Source: Aquincola agrisoli
GTDB taxonomy: Bacteria; Pseudomonadota; Gammaproteobacteria; Burkholderiales; Burkholderiaceae_C
Direction of reading: 5' to 3'
Assembly (NCBI RefSeq): GCF_036621135.1
Contig: NZ_JAZIBG010000009.1
Span: 310,001-374,000 of the forward strand
DNA length: 64,000 bases
Shown: positions 52,683 through 60,746 of the stretch, piece by piece
Position numbering within the stretch: the stretch's first letter is position 1
How the letters are laid out: every line of letters starts with the position of its first letter
Made by a program: the position numbers and the translations under genes
The notes under the pieces: generated by a model
Databases searched by the model: none
What the model saw: only the letters and a program-made list of their open reading frames with translations
What the model was told of the DNA's origin: nothing

Positions 52683-52698
52683 TGGCACATCGCTTGCG
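52683..52698 (+). promoter_or_regulatory. Sigma54 (-24/-12) promoter for the fhc operon
   Basis: TGGCACATCGCTTGCG has the full TGGCAC and TTGC elements with exact GG-N10-GC spacing. The predicted transcript start (~52708) lies only a few bases before the fhcB ATG at 52712, as at the mptG-like operon. A second copy of GTGGCACATC occurs at ~52615 without a -12 element. Confidence 0.6.
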
Positions 52699-52711
52699 TT
52701 GCCGAGCCTGC

Positions 52712-53914
52712 ATGACCGATTCATGGACGTCCCCGTGGACCTGCCCCTTCTGCCCGCTGCTGTGCAGCACGGCCGGGGTGCGGCCCGGCCCGCAGCTCGC
52801 GCCCGCAGGGGGCAGCTGCCGCCGCGCGGCCGGCGGCCTGGCCCGCTTCGCTGACACCCCCTCGGCCGCCACGCCGCGGGTGGCCGGCCGCGCCGCCACG
52901 CTCGACGAGGCGGTGGCCGAGGCCGCCCGGCTGCTCGCGGCCGCCGGCCAGCCGCTCTTCGGCGGGCTGGGCACCGACGTGGCCGGCGCCCGCGCCCTCT
53001 ACCCGCTGGCCTGTGCCACCGGCGCCATCTGCGACGCGGCCGGCGGCGCCGTGCTGTTCGAGGGCGTGCGCGCGCAGCAGGACCGCGGCGGCTTCACCAC
53101 CACGATCGCCGAGGTGGCGACACGCGCCGACCTGCTGCTGCGCATCACGCCCGACACCGACGCGTCCCCCGCCGACGATGTGCGCGACCTGCTCGACCGC
53201 TGCGGCGAGCCCGGCCCCGAGCTGCTCGCGTTGCCGGTCGAAGCCGGCGACCTGTTCGACACGCTGGCGCTGCTGGCCGCGCTGGCCGAGGGCCGCGGTG
53301 CCGTGCGGGCGCGTGCGCCGGCCGCCCTGGTCGAGGTGGCCGACCGGCTGCGTGCCGCGCGTTACGCGGTTCTGGTCTACGAAACCAGGCGCCTGCCGGC
53401 CCACGGCGGCCTGGCCATCGAGGCGCTGCAGCGCACGGTGGCGGCGCTGAACCGCAGCACGCGCGCGGCCGCGCTGGGCCTGGGCGGCGGCGATGGCGCC
53501 TACACGGTGAACCAGGTGTTCACCTGGCTGTCGGGCCTGCCGCTGCGCTCGCGCGCCGGCCCGGCGGGGCTGGAGCACGAGCCGCTGCGCTTCGATGCGC
53601 GGCGCCTGCTGGCCGACGGCGCGGCCGACGTGCTGCTGTGGCTGTCGAGCTTCGGCGTGCTGCCGGTGCCGGCCGAGGCCGCGGGCGTGCCGCGCATCGT
53701 GATCGGCCATCCCGAGCAGGCCGCCAGCGATGCGGATGACGGCGACGCGGTCTTCATCCCCGTCTCCACCCCCGGCATCGGCTCGGCCGGCCACCTCTTT
53801 CGCGCCGACGGCTCGGTGGTGCTCCCGCTGCGCCCGCTCTACGACGACACGCTCCCCACCGCGGCCGACGTGCTCCGCCGCATCACGCAGGCGCTTCCGC
53901 AGGGGCATTCATGA
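52712..53914 (+). CDS. fhcB: Formyltransferase/hydrolase complex subunit FhcB (FwdB/FmdB-like)
   Basis: 400 aa. An N-terminal CxxCxxxC (TCPFCPLLCSTAG) remains from the [4Fe-4S] site of archaeal FwdB. The molybdopterin-oxidoreductase-like fold is recognisable (TDVAGARALYPLACATGAIC, ADVLLWLSSFGVLP, HLFRADGSVVLPLRPLYDDT). At the place where archaeal enzymes have the Mo/W-ligating Cys the sequence reads GGAVLFEGVR, with none. This agrees with bacterial Fhc complexes working as a formyltransferase-hydrolase without redox metal. The ATG overlap with fhcA (ATGA) shows coupling. Order here: fhcB-A-D-C. Confidence 0.92.
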   Translation: MTDSWTSPWTCPFCPLLCSTAGVRPGPQLAPAGGSCRRAAGGLARFADTPSAATPRVAGRAATLDEAVAEAARLLAAAGQPLFGGLGTDVAGARALYPLACATGAICDAAGGAVLFEGVRAQQDRGGFTTTIAEVATRADLLLRITPDTDASPADDVRDLLDRCGEPGPELLALPVEAGDLFDTLALLAALAEGRGAVRARAPAALVEVADRLRAARYAVLVYETRRLPAHGGLAIEALQRTVAALNRSTRAAALGLGGGDGAYTVNQVFTWLSGLPLRSRAGPAGLEHEPLRFDARRLLADGAADVLLWLSSFGVLPVPAEAAGVPRIVIGHPEQAASDADDGDAVFIPVSTPGIGSAGHLFRADGSVVLPLRPLYDDTLPTAADVLRRITQALPQGHS

Positions 53915-55608
53915 CCAAGACCACCGTGCTGCGCGGCGGCCGGGTGATCGACCCCACCCACGGCACCGACGACGTCCGCGATCTGTACCTGCGCGACGGC
54001 CGCGTGGTGGCGCCCGACGCCGCATCCACCCACGGCGCCGAGGTGATCGACGCCATCGGCTGCGTGGTGATGGCCGGCGGCATCGACCTGCACACCCACA
54101 TCGGCGGCGGCAAGGTCAACCTCGCGCGGCTGCTGCTGCCCGAGGACCACCGCGGCCCCGGCGGCTCGCCGATCGCGCTGCCCGGCAACGCGCTGGAGCT
54201 GGCCTCGTGCGGCACCTGCACGCCGGGCACGCTGGCCACCGGCTACCGCTACGTGGAGATGGGCTACACCGCCGCGTTCGAGCCGGCGATGATGGCCTGC
54301 AACGCCCGCCACACCCACATGGAGATGGGCGACACGCCCATCCTCGACCACGGCGCCTACGTGATGCTCGGCAACGACGAGCTGTTCCTCGAGATGCTGG
54401 CGCGCGGCGAGGACTTCGAGCGCATCCGCGACTACGCCGGCTGGACGATCAACGCCGCCAAGGCCATGGGTATCAAGGTGGTGAACCCGGCCGGCATCTC
54501 GGCCTTCAAGTTCAACCAGCGCAAGCTCGACGTGGACGAGGCCCACGTGCACTGGCAGGTCACGCCGCGGCAGGTGGTGCACACGCTGGCGCGCGCGCTG
54601 CGCGAGCTGGGCGTGCCGCACCCGCTGCACATCCACGGCAGCAACCTGGGCGTGGCGGGCAACATCGAATCGACGCTGCAGACCATCCAGGCGCTCGACG
54701 GTCTGCCGGCGCACCTCACGCACATCCAGTTCCACGCCTACGGCAAGGAAGGGCCGAAGAAGTTCTCATCGGCCGCGCTGCAACTGGTGGAAGCGGTGAA
54801 CGCCAACCCCAACGTCAGCATCGACGTGGGCCAGATCATGTTCGGCCAGACCGTCACCGCCTCGGGCGACACGATGCGGCAGCACGCCCAGTCGGGCTTC
54901 GCGCACCCGCGCAAGTGGATCGGCGCCGACATCGAATGCGAGGCCGGCTGCGGCGTGGTGCCGTTCCGCTACCGAGAGCAGAGCTATGTGAACGCGCTGC
55001 AGTGGGTCATCGGGCTAGAGATCTTCCTGATGGTGAAGGACCCTTGGCGCGTGGTGCTCACCACCGACCACCCCAACGGCGGCCCGTTCACCAGCTACCC
55101 GCACCTCATCCGGCTGCTGATGGACCGCGGCTTCCGCGAGGAGCAGCTCGCCAAGCTGCACCCCGAGGTGGCGCAGCAGTCGGCGCTGAAGTCCATCACC
55201 CGCGAGCTGAGCTTGAGCGAGATCGCCATCATGACCCGCGCTGCGCCCGCAAGATTGCTGGGCCTGAAGGACCGCGGCCACCTGGGCGTGGGCGCGGGCG
55301 CCGACGTGGCGGTGTACCGCGACGGGCCCGACCGCGAGGCCATGTTCCGCCAGCCCGAGCAGGTGTTCAAGGACGGCGTGCTCGTTGCCCAGGCCGGCCG
55401 CGTGATGGCGGTGCCCACCGGCGGCACGCACTTCGTTGAGCCCGCGTTCGACAAGGGCATCGAGAAGACGCTGCGCAAGCACTTCGACCGGCTGGGCTCG
55501 GTGCCCTTCGATTCGGCCGCCATCAGCCACGACGAGCTGTGCAGCTGCTGCAACGGCGGGCGCCTGCTGCCGGTGGAGTGCCTCGCGGGTGAAGGGGCGG
55601 CGCCGTGA
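53911..55608 (+). CDS. fhcA: Formyltransferase/hydrolase complex subunit FhcA
   Basis: 565 aa, amidohydrolase superfamily like FwdA. GGIDLHTHIGGGKVNLARLL holds the HxH metal pair; LHIHGSNLGVAGN, HIQFHAYGKEGPKKF and LTTDHPNGGPFTSYPHL give the other metal ligands. NPAGISAFKFNQRKL is present, with the Lys that is usually carboxylated in this group. FhcA hydrolyses formyl-methylofuran to formate, which Fds then oxidises. The C terminus ends with Cys-rich DELCSCCNGGRLLPVEC. Overlaps fhcB and fhcD by 4 bp each. Confidence 0.95.
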   Translation: MTKTTVLRGGRVIDPTHGTDDVRDLYLRDGRVVAPDAASTHGAEVIDAIGCVVMAGGIDLHTHIGGGKVNLARLLLPEDHRGPGGSPIALPGNALELASCGTCTPGTLATGYRYVEMGYTAAFEPAMMACNARHTHMEMGDTPILDHGAYVMLGNDELFLEMLARGEDFERIRDYAGWTINAAKAMGIKVVNPAGISAFKFNQRKLDVDEAHVHWQVTPRQVVHTLARALRELGVPHPLHIHGSNLGVAGNIESTLQTIQALDGLPAHLTHIQFHAYGKEGPKKFSSAALQLVEAVNANPNVSIDVGQIMFGQTVTASGDTMRQHAQSGFAHPRKWIGADIECEAGCGVVPFRYREQSYVNALQWVIGLEIFLMVKDPWRVVLTTDHPNGGPFTSYPHLIRLLMDRGFREEQLAKLHPEVAQQSALKSITRELSLSEIAIMTRAAPARLLGLKDRGHLGVGAGADVAVYRDGPDREAMFRQPEQVFKDGVLVAQAGRVMAVPTGGTHFVEPAFDKGIEKTLRKHFDRLGSVPFDSAAISHDELCSCCNGGRLLPVECLAGEGAAP

Positions 55609-56630
55609 GTGGCGGCGTGAGCGGGGGCGCCTCCCAGGTGCTCAACGGCGTCGCCATCGACGACGGCTTCGCCGAAGCCTTCCCGATGAAGGCCACGCGC
55701 ATCCTGATCACCGCGCACACGCGGCAATGGGCGCTGAACGCCGCCACCAGCGCCACCGGCTTCGCCACCTCGGTGATCGCCTGCGGCTGCGAAGCGGGCA
55801 TCGAGCGCGAGCTGGGGGCCGATGAAACGCCCGACGGCCGGCCGGGCGTCAGCGTGCTGATCTTTTCGATGAGCGGCAAGGAGCTGGCCAAGCAGCTCGA
55901 GCGGCGTGTCGGCCAATGTGTGCTGACGTGCCCGACCACCGCGGTGTACGCGGGTCTTCCTGTCGGCCCCCGGGTCGGCGGGTACGCCGCCCCGCCCCCC
56001 GAGGGGGCGCAGGCCGGCTTGGGGCGGCCCGGCGCCGGCCTGCCCGAAGGCGAGGCGGTGGCGCTCGGCAGGAACCTGCGCTTCTTCGGCGACGGCTGGC
56101 AGATCTCCAAGGTGATCGACGGCATCCGCTACTGGCGCGTGCCGGTGATGGACGGCGAGTTCGTCGCGCAGGAAACCACCGCCATCACCAAGGCCGTGGG
56201 CGGCGGCAACCTGCTGTTCATGGCGCGTGATGTCGACGCCGCGCTGGCCGTGGCCGAAGCCGCGGTGGCCGCGATGAAGAAGCTGCCCAACGTGGTGATG
56301 CCCTTCCCCGGCGGCGTGGTGCGCTCGGGCTCCAAGGTCGGCAGCAAGTACGCGTCGCTCGGCGCCTCGACCAACGACGCGTTCTGCCCCACCTTGTACG
56401 GCCTGGTCGAGCGCAGCGAGATCACGCCCGACACGCGCTGCGTGATGGAGGTGGTGATCGACGGCCTGGCCGAGGCCGACGTGGCTGCCGCGATGCGCGC
56501 CGGCATCGCCGCGGGCGTGGCCATCGGCGCGGCGGGCGGGCTGCTGCGCATCTCGGCCGGCAACTACGGGGGCAAGCTCGGGCCCTTCCATTTCCACCTG
56601 CACCAGCTGCTGCCGGAGGTGGGGGCATGA
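55605..56630 (+). CDS. fhcD: Formylmethylofuran:H4MPT formyltransferase (Ftr-like) with an in-frame insertion
   Basis: 341 aa; family members are about 300. The GTG start overlaps the fhcA stop. Motifs are VAIDDGFAEAFPMKATRILI, GFATSVIACGCEAGIER, FGDGWQISKVIDGIRYWRVP, PFPGGVVRSGSKVGSKY and GNYGGKLGPFHFHLH. FhcD transfers the formyl group from H4MPT to methylofuran. Residues ~119-147 (nt 55959-56045) are extra compared with the family as I know it. This stretch is Gly/Pro/Arg-rich, flanked by AGLP on both sides, and its DNA resembles the intergenic repeat at 58008. It was likely gained by insertion of that element without breaking the frame. Confidence 0.92.
   Translation: MSGGVSGGASQVLNGVAIDDGFAEAFPMKATRILITAHTRQWALNAATSATGFATSVIACGCEAGIERELGADETPDGRPGVSVLIFSMSGKELAKQLERRVGQCVLTCPTTAVYAGLPVGPRVGGYAAPPPEGAQAGLGRPGAGLPEGEAVALGRNLRFFGDGWQISKVIDGIRYWRVPVMDGEFVAQETTAITKAVGGGNLLFMARDVDAALAVAEAAVAAMKKLPNVVMPFPGGVVRSGSKVGSKYASLGASTNDAFCPTLYGLVERSEITPDTRCVMEVVIDGLAEADVAAAMRAGIAAGVAIGAAGGLLRISAGNYGGKLGPFHFHLHQLLPEVGA
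55959..56045 (+). repeat. Intergenic-type repeat inserted within fhcD
   Basis: It contains GCCCCCCGAGGGGGCG, sharing the CCCCCCGAGGGGG core with the repeat at 58008-58101, followed by GGCTTGGGGCGGCCCGGCG as in common Burkholderiales intergenic elements. It encodes ~29 extra residues in frame. Confidence 0.65.
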
Positions 56631-57460
56631 CCGGCGTGCGCATCGAACTTTCCTTGAAGCAGGCGCCCGCGCTGCGTGTGGACCTGCGCGGCCTGCTGCC
56701 TTCGGCGCTGGCGGGCCTGTCGGTCGGCGAGATCGAGCGCCTGCCCTTCGGCCACGGCAACCGGCGCGTGCCGCTGGCCGAATGGTTCGGCGTGCAGCGC
56801 GCCGATACGCAGGGCGAGGGCGCTGAGCTGCGCCTGTCGGGCGACTGCAGCCGCTTCGACCGCATCGGCACGCAGATGCTGGAAGGCCGCCTCGTCGTCG
56901 ACGGCCCGGTGGGCGACTACGCCGGCGCCGGGCTGGCCGGCGGCGAGATGCGAGTAGCGGGTGACGCGGGCCTGCTGGCGGCTTGCGAGATGGCCGGCGG
57001 CACCTTGCGCATCGACGGCAACGTCGGCGACTTCGCCGCGGCGGCCTTGCCCGGCAGCATGGATGGCATGCGCGGCGGCCTCTTCATCGTGCAGGGCCAT
57101 GCCGGCCAGCGCTTCGGCGACCGCATGCGCCGCGGCACCGCGCTGGTGTTCGGCAACGCGGGCGATTTCCTTGCATCGCGGCTGGTGGCCGGCACCATCG
57201 GCCTCGGCGGCCGGGCCGGCGCCCACGTGGGCTACGGCATGCGGCGCGGCAGCGTGGTGCTCGCGGCTGCGCGCTGCGACGTCTCGCCCACCTTCGTGCC
57301 CGCCATTGCCGACGTGCCGGTGGCCTGGCAGTTGCTCGCCCGCAGCCTGGCCCGCCACGGCGGCCCGTTCGCGATGCTGGCCACGCGGCGCATCGTTCGC
57401 CACCTCGGCGACTTGTCTGCACAAGGCAAGGGCGAACTCATCTTCGTAGAACCCGATTGA
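56627..57460 (+). CDS. fhcC: Formyltransferase/hydrolase complex subunit FhcC
   Basis: 277 aa. A right-handed beta-helix with repeated GxxxGxxxxxG turns, as in FwdC and glutamate synthase C-terminal domains: GDYAGAGLAGGEMRVAGDAG, GGTLRIDGNVGDFAAAALPG, GMRGGLFIVQGHAGQRFGDR, and RRGTALVFGNAGDFLASRLV. It scaffolds FhcA/B/D. ATG overlaps the fhcD stop. The intergenic gap to fae2 is 14 bp, so fae2 is in the same transcript. Confidence 0.94.
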   Translation: MTGVRIELSLKQAPALRVDLRGLLPSALAGLSVGEIERLPFGHGNRRVPLAEWFGVQRADTQGEGAELRLSGDCSRFDRIGTQMLEGRLVVDGPVGDYAGAGLAGGEMRVAGDAGLLAACEMAGGTLRIDGNVGDFAAAALPGSMDGMRGGLFIVQGHAGQRFGDRMRRGTALVFGNAGDFLASRLVAGTIGLGGRAGAHVGYGMRRGSVVLAAARCDVSPTFVPAIADVPVAWQLLARSLARHGGPFAMLATRRIVRHLGDLSAQGKGELIFVEPD

Positions 57461-57474
57461 CCACGGAACCATCC

Positions 57475-58008
57475 ATGACGCAGACATACCTGTTCCACGC
57501 CGGCGAGGCCACCGTGCTGGCCAAGGACGGCCAGTTCACCGACGCGATGCCGGAGATCCTGATCGGCCGCACCGACGGCCCGGTGGGCCAGGCCTTCGCC
57601 AACATGATGGCCCAGAGCAAGGGCCACACCGCGATGTTCGCGATCCGTGCCTGCAACCAGCTCGTGCGGCCGGCGACCATCATGGTGCCCAAGGTCACGC
57701 TGAAGGACACCGCCAACATCGACCTCTTCGGCGGGGTGGTGCAGAGCGCCACGGCCGATGCGGTGGTCGATTGCCTGGTCGAAGGCATCATCCCGAAGGA
57801 CCTGGCCAACGAGCTGTGCATCATCAGCCTGGTGTGGATCGACCCGCGCTGCGCGAAGGATCCGAACCTGGACAAGCGGGACATGTACCGCACCAACTAC
57901 GAGGCCACCAAGCTGGCCCTGAAGCGGGCGCTGAATAACGAGCCGACGGTCGAGGAGCTGATCGCGAACCGGCACAGGATCAAGCACGACATGAATGATT
58001 GGAGCTGA
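57475..58008 (+). CDS. fae2: Fae homologue (Fae2) lacking the catalytic histidine
   Basis: 177 aa. Overall Fae family: PEILIGRTDGPVGQAFANMM, GHTAMFAIRACNQLVRPATI, VPKVTLKDTANIDLFGGVVQ and IISLVWIDPRC. Where Fae has NEVAHIDLIIG this protein has FTDAMPEILIG, so the active-site His is replaced by Pro. Paralogues of this type occur in methylotrophs; a formaldehyde-binding, regulatory or structural role is more likely than full Fae activity. It ends the fhc operon and is followed by the repeat at 58008. Confidence 0.9.
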   Translation: MTQTYLFHAGEATVLAKDGQFTDAMPEILIGRTDGPVGQAFANMMAQSKGHTAMFAIRACNQLVRPATIMVPKVTLKDTANIDLFGGVVQSATADAVVDCLVEGIIPKDLANELCIISLVWIDPRCAKDPNLDKRDMYRTNYEATKLALKRALNNEPTVEELIANRHRIKHDMNDWS

Positions 58009-58101
58009 TTGAGCCCCCAAGACGCCTGGCGGCGTCGCCCCCCCGAGGGGGAGCACACCGTAGGACCGGCGGAGCCGGATCCTCGGTGTGGGGCTTGGTC
58101 A
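58008..58101. repeat. Intergenic Burkholderiales-type repeat, copy 2
   Basis: It begins TTGAGCCCCCAAG, has the palindromic CCCCCCCGAGGGGG, and ends with the 20-bp word at 58063-58082 identical to 41884-41903. It directly follows the fae2 stop codon and probably ends the fhc transcript. Confidence 0.7.
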
Positions 58102-58152
58102 AGAGGTAGGCTGCGCCGTCGTTGGCGGGTGGGCTGGGTTATCTTCCCGGTG

Positions 58153-60045
58153 ATGAACGATTGCTTTGCACTGCTCGACGATCGCGATGCGACGTCCTTG
58201 CGGCCGACGAGTCGGCTGTACGAGGACTTCTCGCACGAGCGGCGCTGCGTCGATCCGGCGACGTTGGATGCGGTGTGGGCTGATGTCGAAGCCGATCAGC
58301 GGGCGGGCCTGCATGCGGTGCTGCTGGCCGACTACGAGTGGGGCGCCAAGCTGCTGAAGGCAGGGCACGCCGGGCTTGCGGCGGACGACGCTTCGGCGCT
58401 GCGGGTGCTGATGTTCCGCCGGCTGTCACGGCTGTCGCGCGACGAGGTGGATGCGTGGCTGGCGGCGCAGGAAGGCGCCGCGGAACCGGCCGCGGCGGGC
58501 GTGGGGGCGCTGCAGGCGAGCGTCGGGCACGATGCGTTCGTCGACGCCATCGGCCGCGTGCACGAGGCCATCCGCGCGGGCGAGACCTACCAGATCAACT
58601 ACACGTACCGGCTCACCGGGCAGGCCTACGGCAGCCCGCTGGCGCTGTACCGGCGGCTGCGGGCGCGGCAGCCGGTGTCGTACGGGGCCTTGATCGTAGC
58701 GGGCGAGGAGGCGGTGCTGTCGTGTTCGCCCGAGCTCTTCCTGCGGCACGAGCGCGGGCTGCTCACCGCGCGGCCCATGAAGGGCACGGCGCCGCGCATC
58801 GTCGCGCCGCTGGGCGGCCCCGAGGGCGACAGCGAGACCGCGCGGCTGCTGTCCATCGACACCAAGAACCGCGCCGAGAACCTGATGATCGTCGACCTGC
58901 TGCGCAACGACCTCGGCCGCCTCGCGCGCACGGGCACGGTGCGCGTGCCGGCGCTGTTCTCGATCGAGCCGTACACCACGCTGTTCCAGATGACCTCGAC
59001 CGTGCAGGCGCAGCCGCGGGCCGACGTGGGCTTCGCCGAGCTGCTGCGCGCCGTGTTCCCCTGCGGCTCGATCACCGGTGCGCCCAAGCACCACACGATG
59101 GAACTGATCGCGGGCCTGGAGACCACGCCGCGCGGCCTCTACTGCGGCGCCATCGGCTGGATCGACGCGCCGCCGCAGGGCAGCCGGCTCGGCGACTTCT
59201 GCCTGTCGGTGGCCATCCGCACGCTGACGCTGGGTGCCGAAGACGAGGGCGGCCTGCGCCCCGCGCGCCTGGGCATCGGCGCCGGCATCGTGCTCGACAG
59301 CGTGCCCGAGGACGAATACGAGGAATGCCGGTTGAAGGCCCGCTTCCTCACCGGGCTGAACCCCGGCTTCGAGCTGTTCGAGACGATGCGGTGGCAGCCC
59401 GGCGCCGGCTTGGTGCATGTCGACCGTCACCTTGGCCGCCTCGGCCGCAGCGCCCACGCGCTGGGCTTCGCGTGGGACGAGGCGGCCGCGCGCGCGGCGC
59501 TGCACGACTGGGCGGCGCGCGAGGCGCCGGCCGTCACCTCGCGCGTGCGGCTGGCCCTGGCGCACGACGGCCAGCTGTCGCTCACGCACGCCGCGCTGCC
59601 GCCGCTGGCCGCCACGCCGGTGGGCCTGCTGATCGCGCCGCAGCGCCTGCCGGTGCGCCAAGCGCTCGCCATGCACAAGACCACGCAACGTGCCGTGTAC
59701 GACGCGGGCGTGCAGGCCGCCGAGCGCGCCGGCGGCTTCGACAGCCTCTTCTTCGCCGAGGACGGCCGCCTGCTCGAAGGTGGGCGCAGCTCGGTCTTCG
59801 TCCAGCTCGACGGCCGCTGGTACACGCCGCCGGTGGCCGACGGCGTGCTGCCCGGCACGCTGCGCGGCCTGGTGCTCGAAGACCCGGCCTGGGCCGCCGC
59901 CGAACGCACGCTGACGCTGGCCGACGTGGAGCGTGCGCAAGGCCTGATGGTGTGCAACGCCCTGCGCGGCACGCTGCCCGCGCGCCTGTTGTCGCCCGCC
60001 GCGCAACGGCCGGCCGAGGCTCCGGGCCATCGCGCCGCGGCCTGA
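58153..60045 (+). CDS. pabB: Aminodeoxychorismate synthase component I fused to aminodeoxychorismate lyase (PabB-PabC)
   Basis: 630 aa. PabB part (~1-400): SVGHDAFVDAIGRVHEAIRAGETYQINYTYR, LSCSPELFLR, ARPMKGTAPR (with the catalytic Lys of the P-x-KGT motif), DTKNRAENLMIVDLLRNDLGR, CGSITGAPK and GIVLDSVPEDEYEE. PabC part (~405-620): GFELFETMRWQPGAGL, HLGRLGRSAHALGF and a fold-type IV end GTLRGLVLED. The fusion yields 4-aminobenzoate from chorismate with ammonia or an external PabA. In this setting 4-aminobenzoate may feed both folate and H4MPT. ATG at 58153 chosen because upstream frames run through the repeat; GTG at 58150 is adjacent. Confidence 0.92.
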   Translation: MNDCFALLDDRDATSLRPTSRLYEDFSHERRCVDPATLDAVWADVEADQRAGLHAVLLADYEWGAKLLKAGHAGLAADDASALRVLMFRRLSRLSRDEVDAWLAAQEGAAEPAAAGVGALQASVGHDAFVDAIGRVHEAIRAGETYQINYTYRLTGQAYGSPLALYRRLRARQPVSYGALIVAGEEAVLSCSPELFLRHERGLLTARPMKGTAPRIVAPLGGPEGDSETARLLSIDTKNRAENLMIVDLLRNDLGRLARTGTVRVPALFSIEPYTTLFQMTSTVQAQPRADVGFAELLRAVFPCGSITGAPKHHTMELIAGLETTPRGLYCGAIGWIDAPPQGSRLGDFCLSVAIRTLTLGAEDEGGLRPARLGIGAGIVLDSVPEDEYEECRLKARFLTGLNPGFELFETMRWQPGAGLVHVDRHLGRLGRSAHALGFAWDEAAARAALHDWAAREAPAVTSRVRLALAHDGQLSLTHAALPPLAATPVGLLIAPQRLPVRQALAMHKTTQRAVYDAGVQAAERAGGFDSLFFAEDGRLLEGGRSSVFVQLDGRWYTPPVADGVLPGTLRGLVLEDPAWAAAERTLTLADVERAQGLMVCNALRGTLPARLLSPAAQRPAEAPGHRAAA

Positions 60046-60065
60046 CGGCCCGCCGCCCGCACCGC

Positions 60066-60746
60066 ATGCGCCTGGCGCTGTTCGACCTCGACCTCACGCT
60101 GATCCCGTTCGACAGCGGCATGGCGTGGACGCGCTTCCTCGCCGCCGAAGGCGCGCTGCCCGCCGATGCGGAAAGCGCCTACCTGGCGCTGTGCCACCGC
60201 TACGTGGCCAGCGAGCTGGACATCCGTGAGATGCACCGCATCACCGTCGCGCCGCTGGCCGCGTTCACGCGGGTGCAGCTCGATGACTGGGCCCGCCGTT
60301 TCGAGCTGGCGATGGCCCCGCGCCTTCCTGCCGACATGCAGGCGCTGGTGCGGCGCCACCGCGAGGCTGGCGACCTGTGCGCCATCGTCACCGCCACCAC
60401 GCGCTTCATCGCCGAGCCCTTCGGCCGGCTGTTCGGCATCCCGCACGTGCTGGCGACCGAGCCGGCGCTCGACGCACGCGGCGTGCCCACCGGTGCCATC
60501 GTCGGCGAACCCTGCCACCGCGAGCACAAGCTCGGCCACGTCGATGCCTGGCTGGCGCGGCAGGGCCTGGCGCTGTCCGGCTTCGCCGAAAGCCATTTCT
60601 ATTCGGACGCCGCAGGCGACCTGCCGCTGTTGAGCGCCGTCACGCACCCGGTCGCGGTGGCGCCCGATGCGGCGTTGCAGGCACATGCGTTGCAACGCGG
60701 TTGGCCCATCGTCGGGCAACGGCCTGCCCTGGAACCTCCCGTTTGA
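60066..60746 (+). CDS. HAD-superfamily (IB) phosphatase, SerB-like
   Basis: 226 aa. Motif I LALFDLDLTLI (nucleophile Asp7, Asp9), a helical cap (SAYLALCHRYVASELDIREM), motif II AIVTATTRF, and motif III/IV FYSDAAGDLPLLSAV. HAD-IB enzymes dephosphorylate phosphoserine-type small molecules. Being between pabBC and an ABC exporter, and 20 bp after pabBC, it may remove phosphate from a pterin or other precursor, which is unproven. Its stop overlaps the next TTG start. Confidence 0.87.
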   Translation: MRLALFDLDLTLIPFDSGMAWTRFLAAEGALPADAESAYLALCHRYVASELDIREMHRITVAPLAAFTRVQLDDWARRFELAMAPRLPADMQALVRRHREAGDLCAIVTATTRFIAEPFGRLFGIPHVLATEPALDARGVPTGAIVGEPCHREHKLGHVDAWLARQGLALSGFAESHFYSDAAGDLPLLSAVTHPVAVAPDAALQAHALQRGWPIVGQRPALEPPV

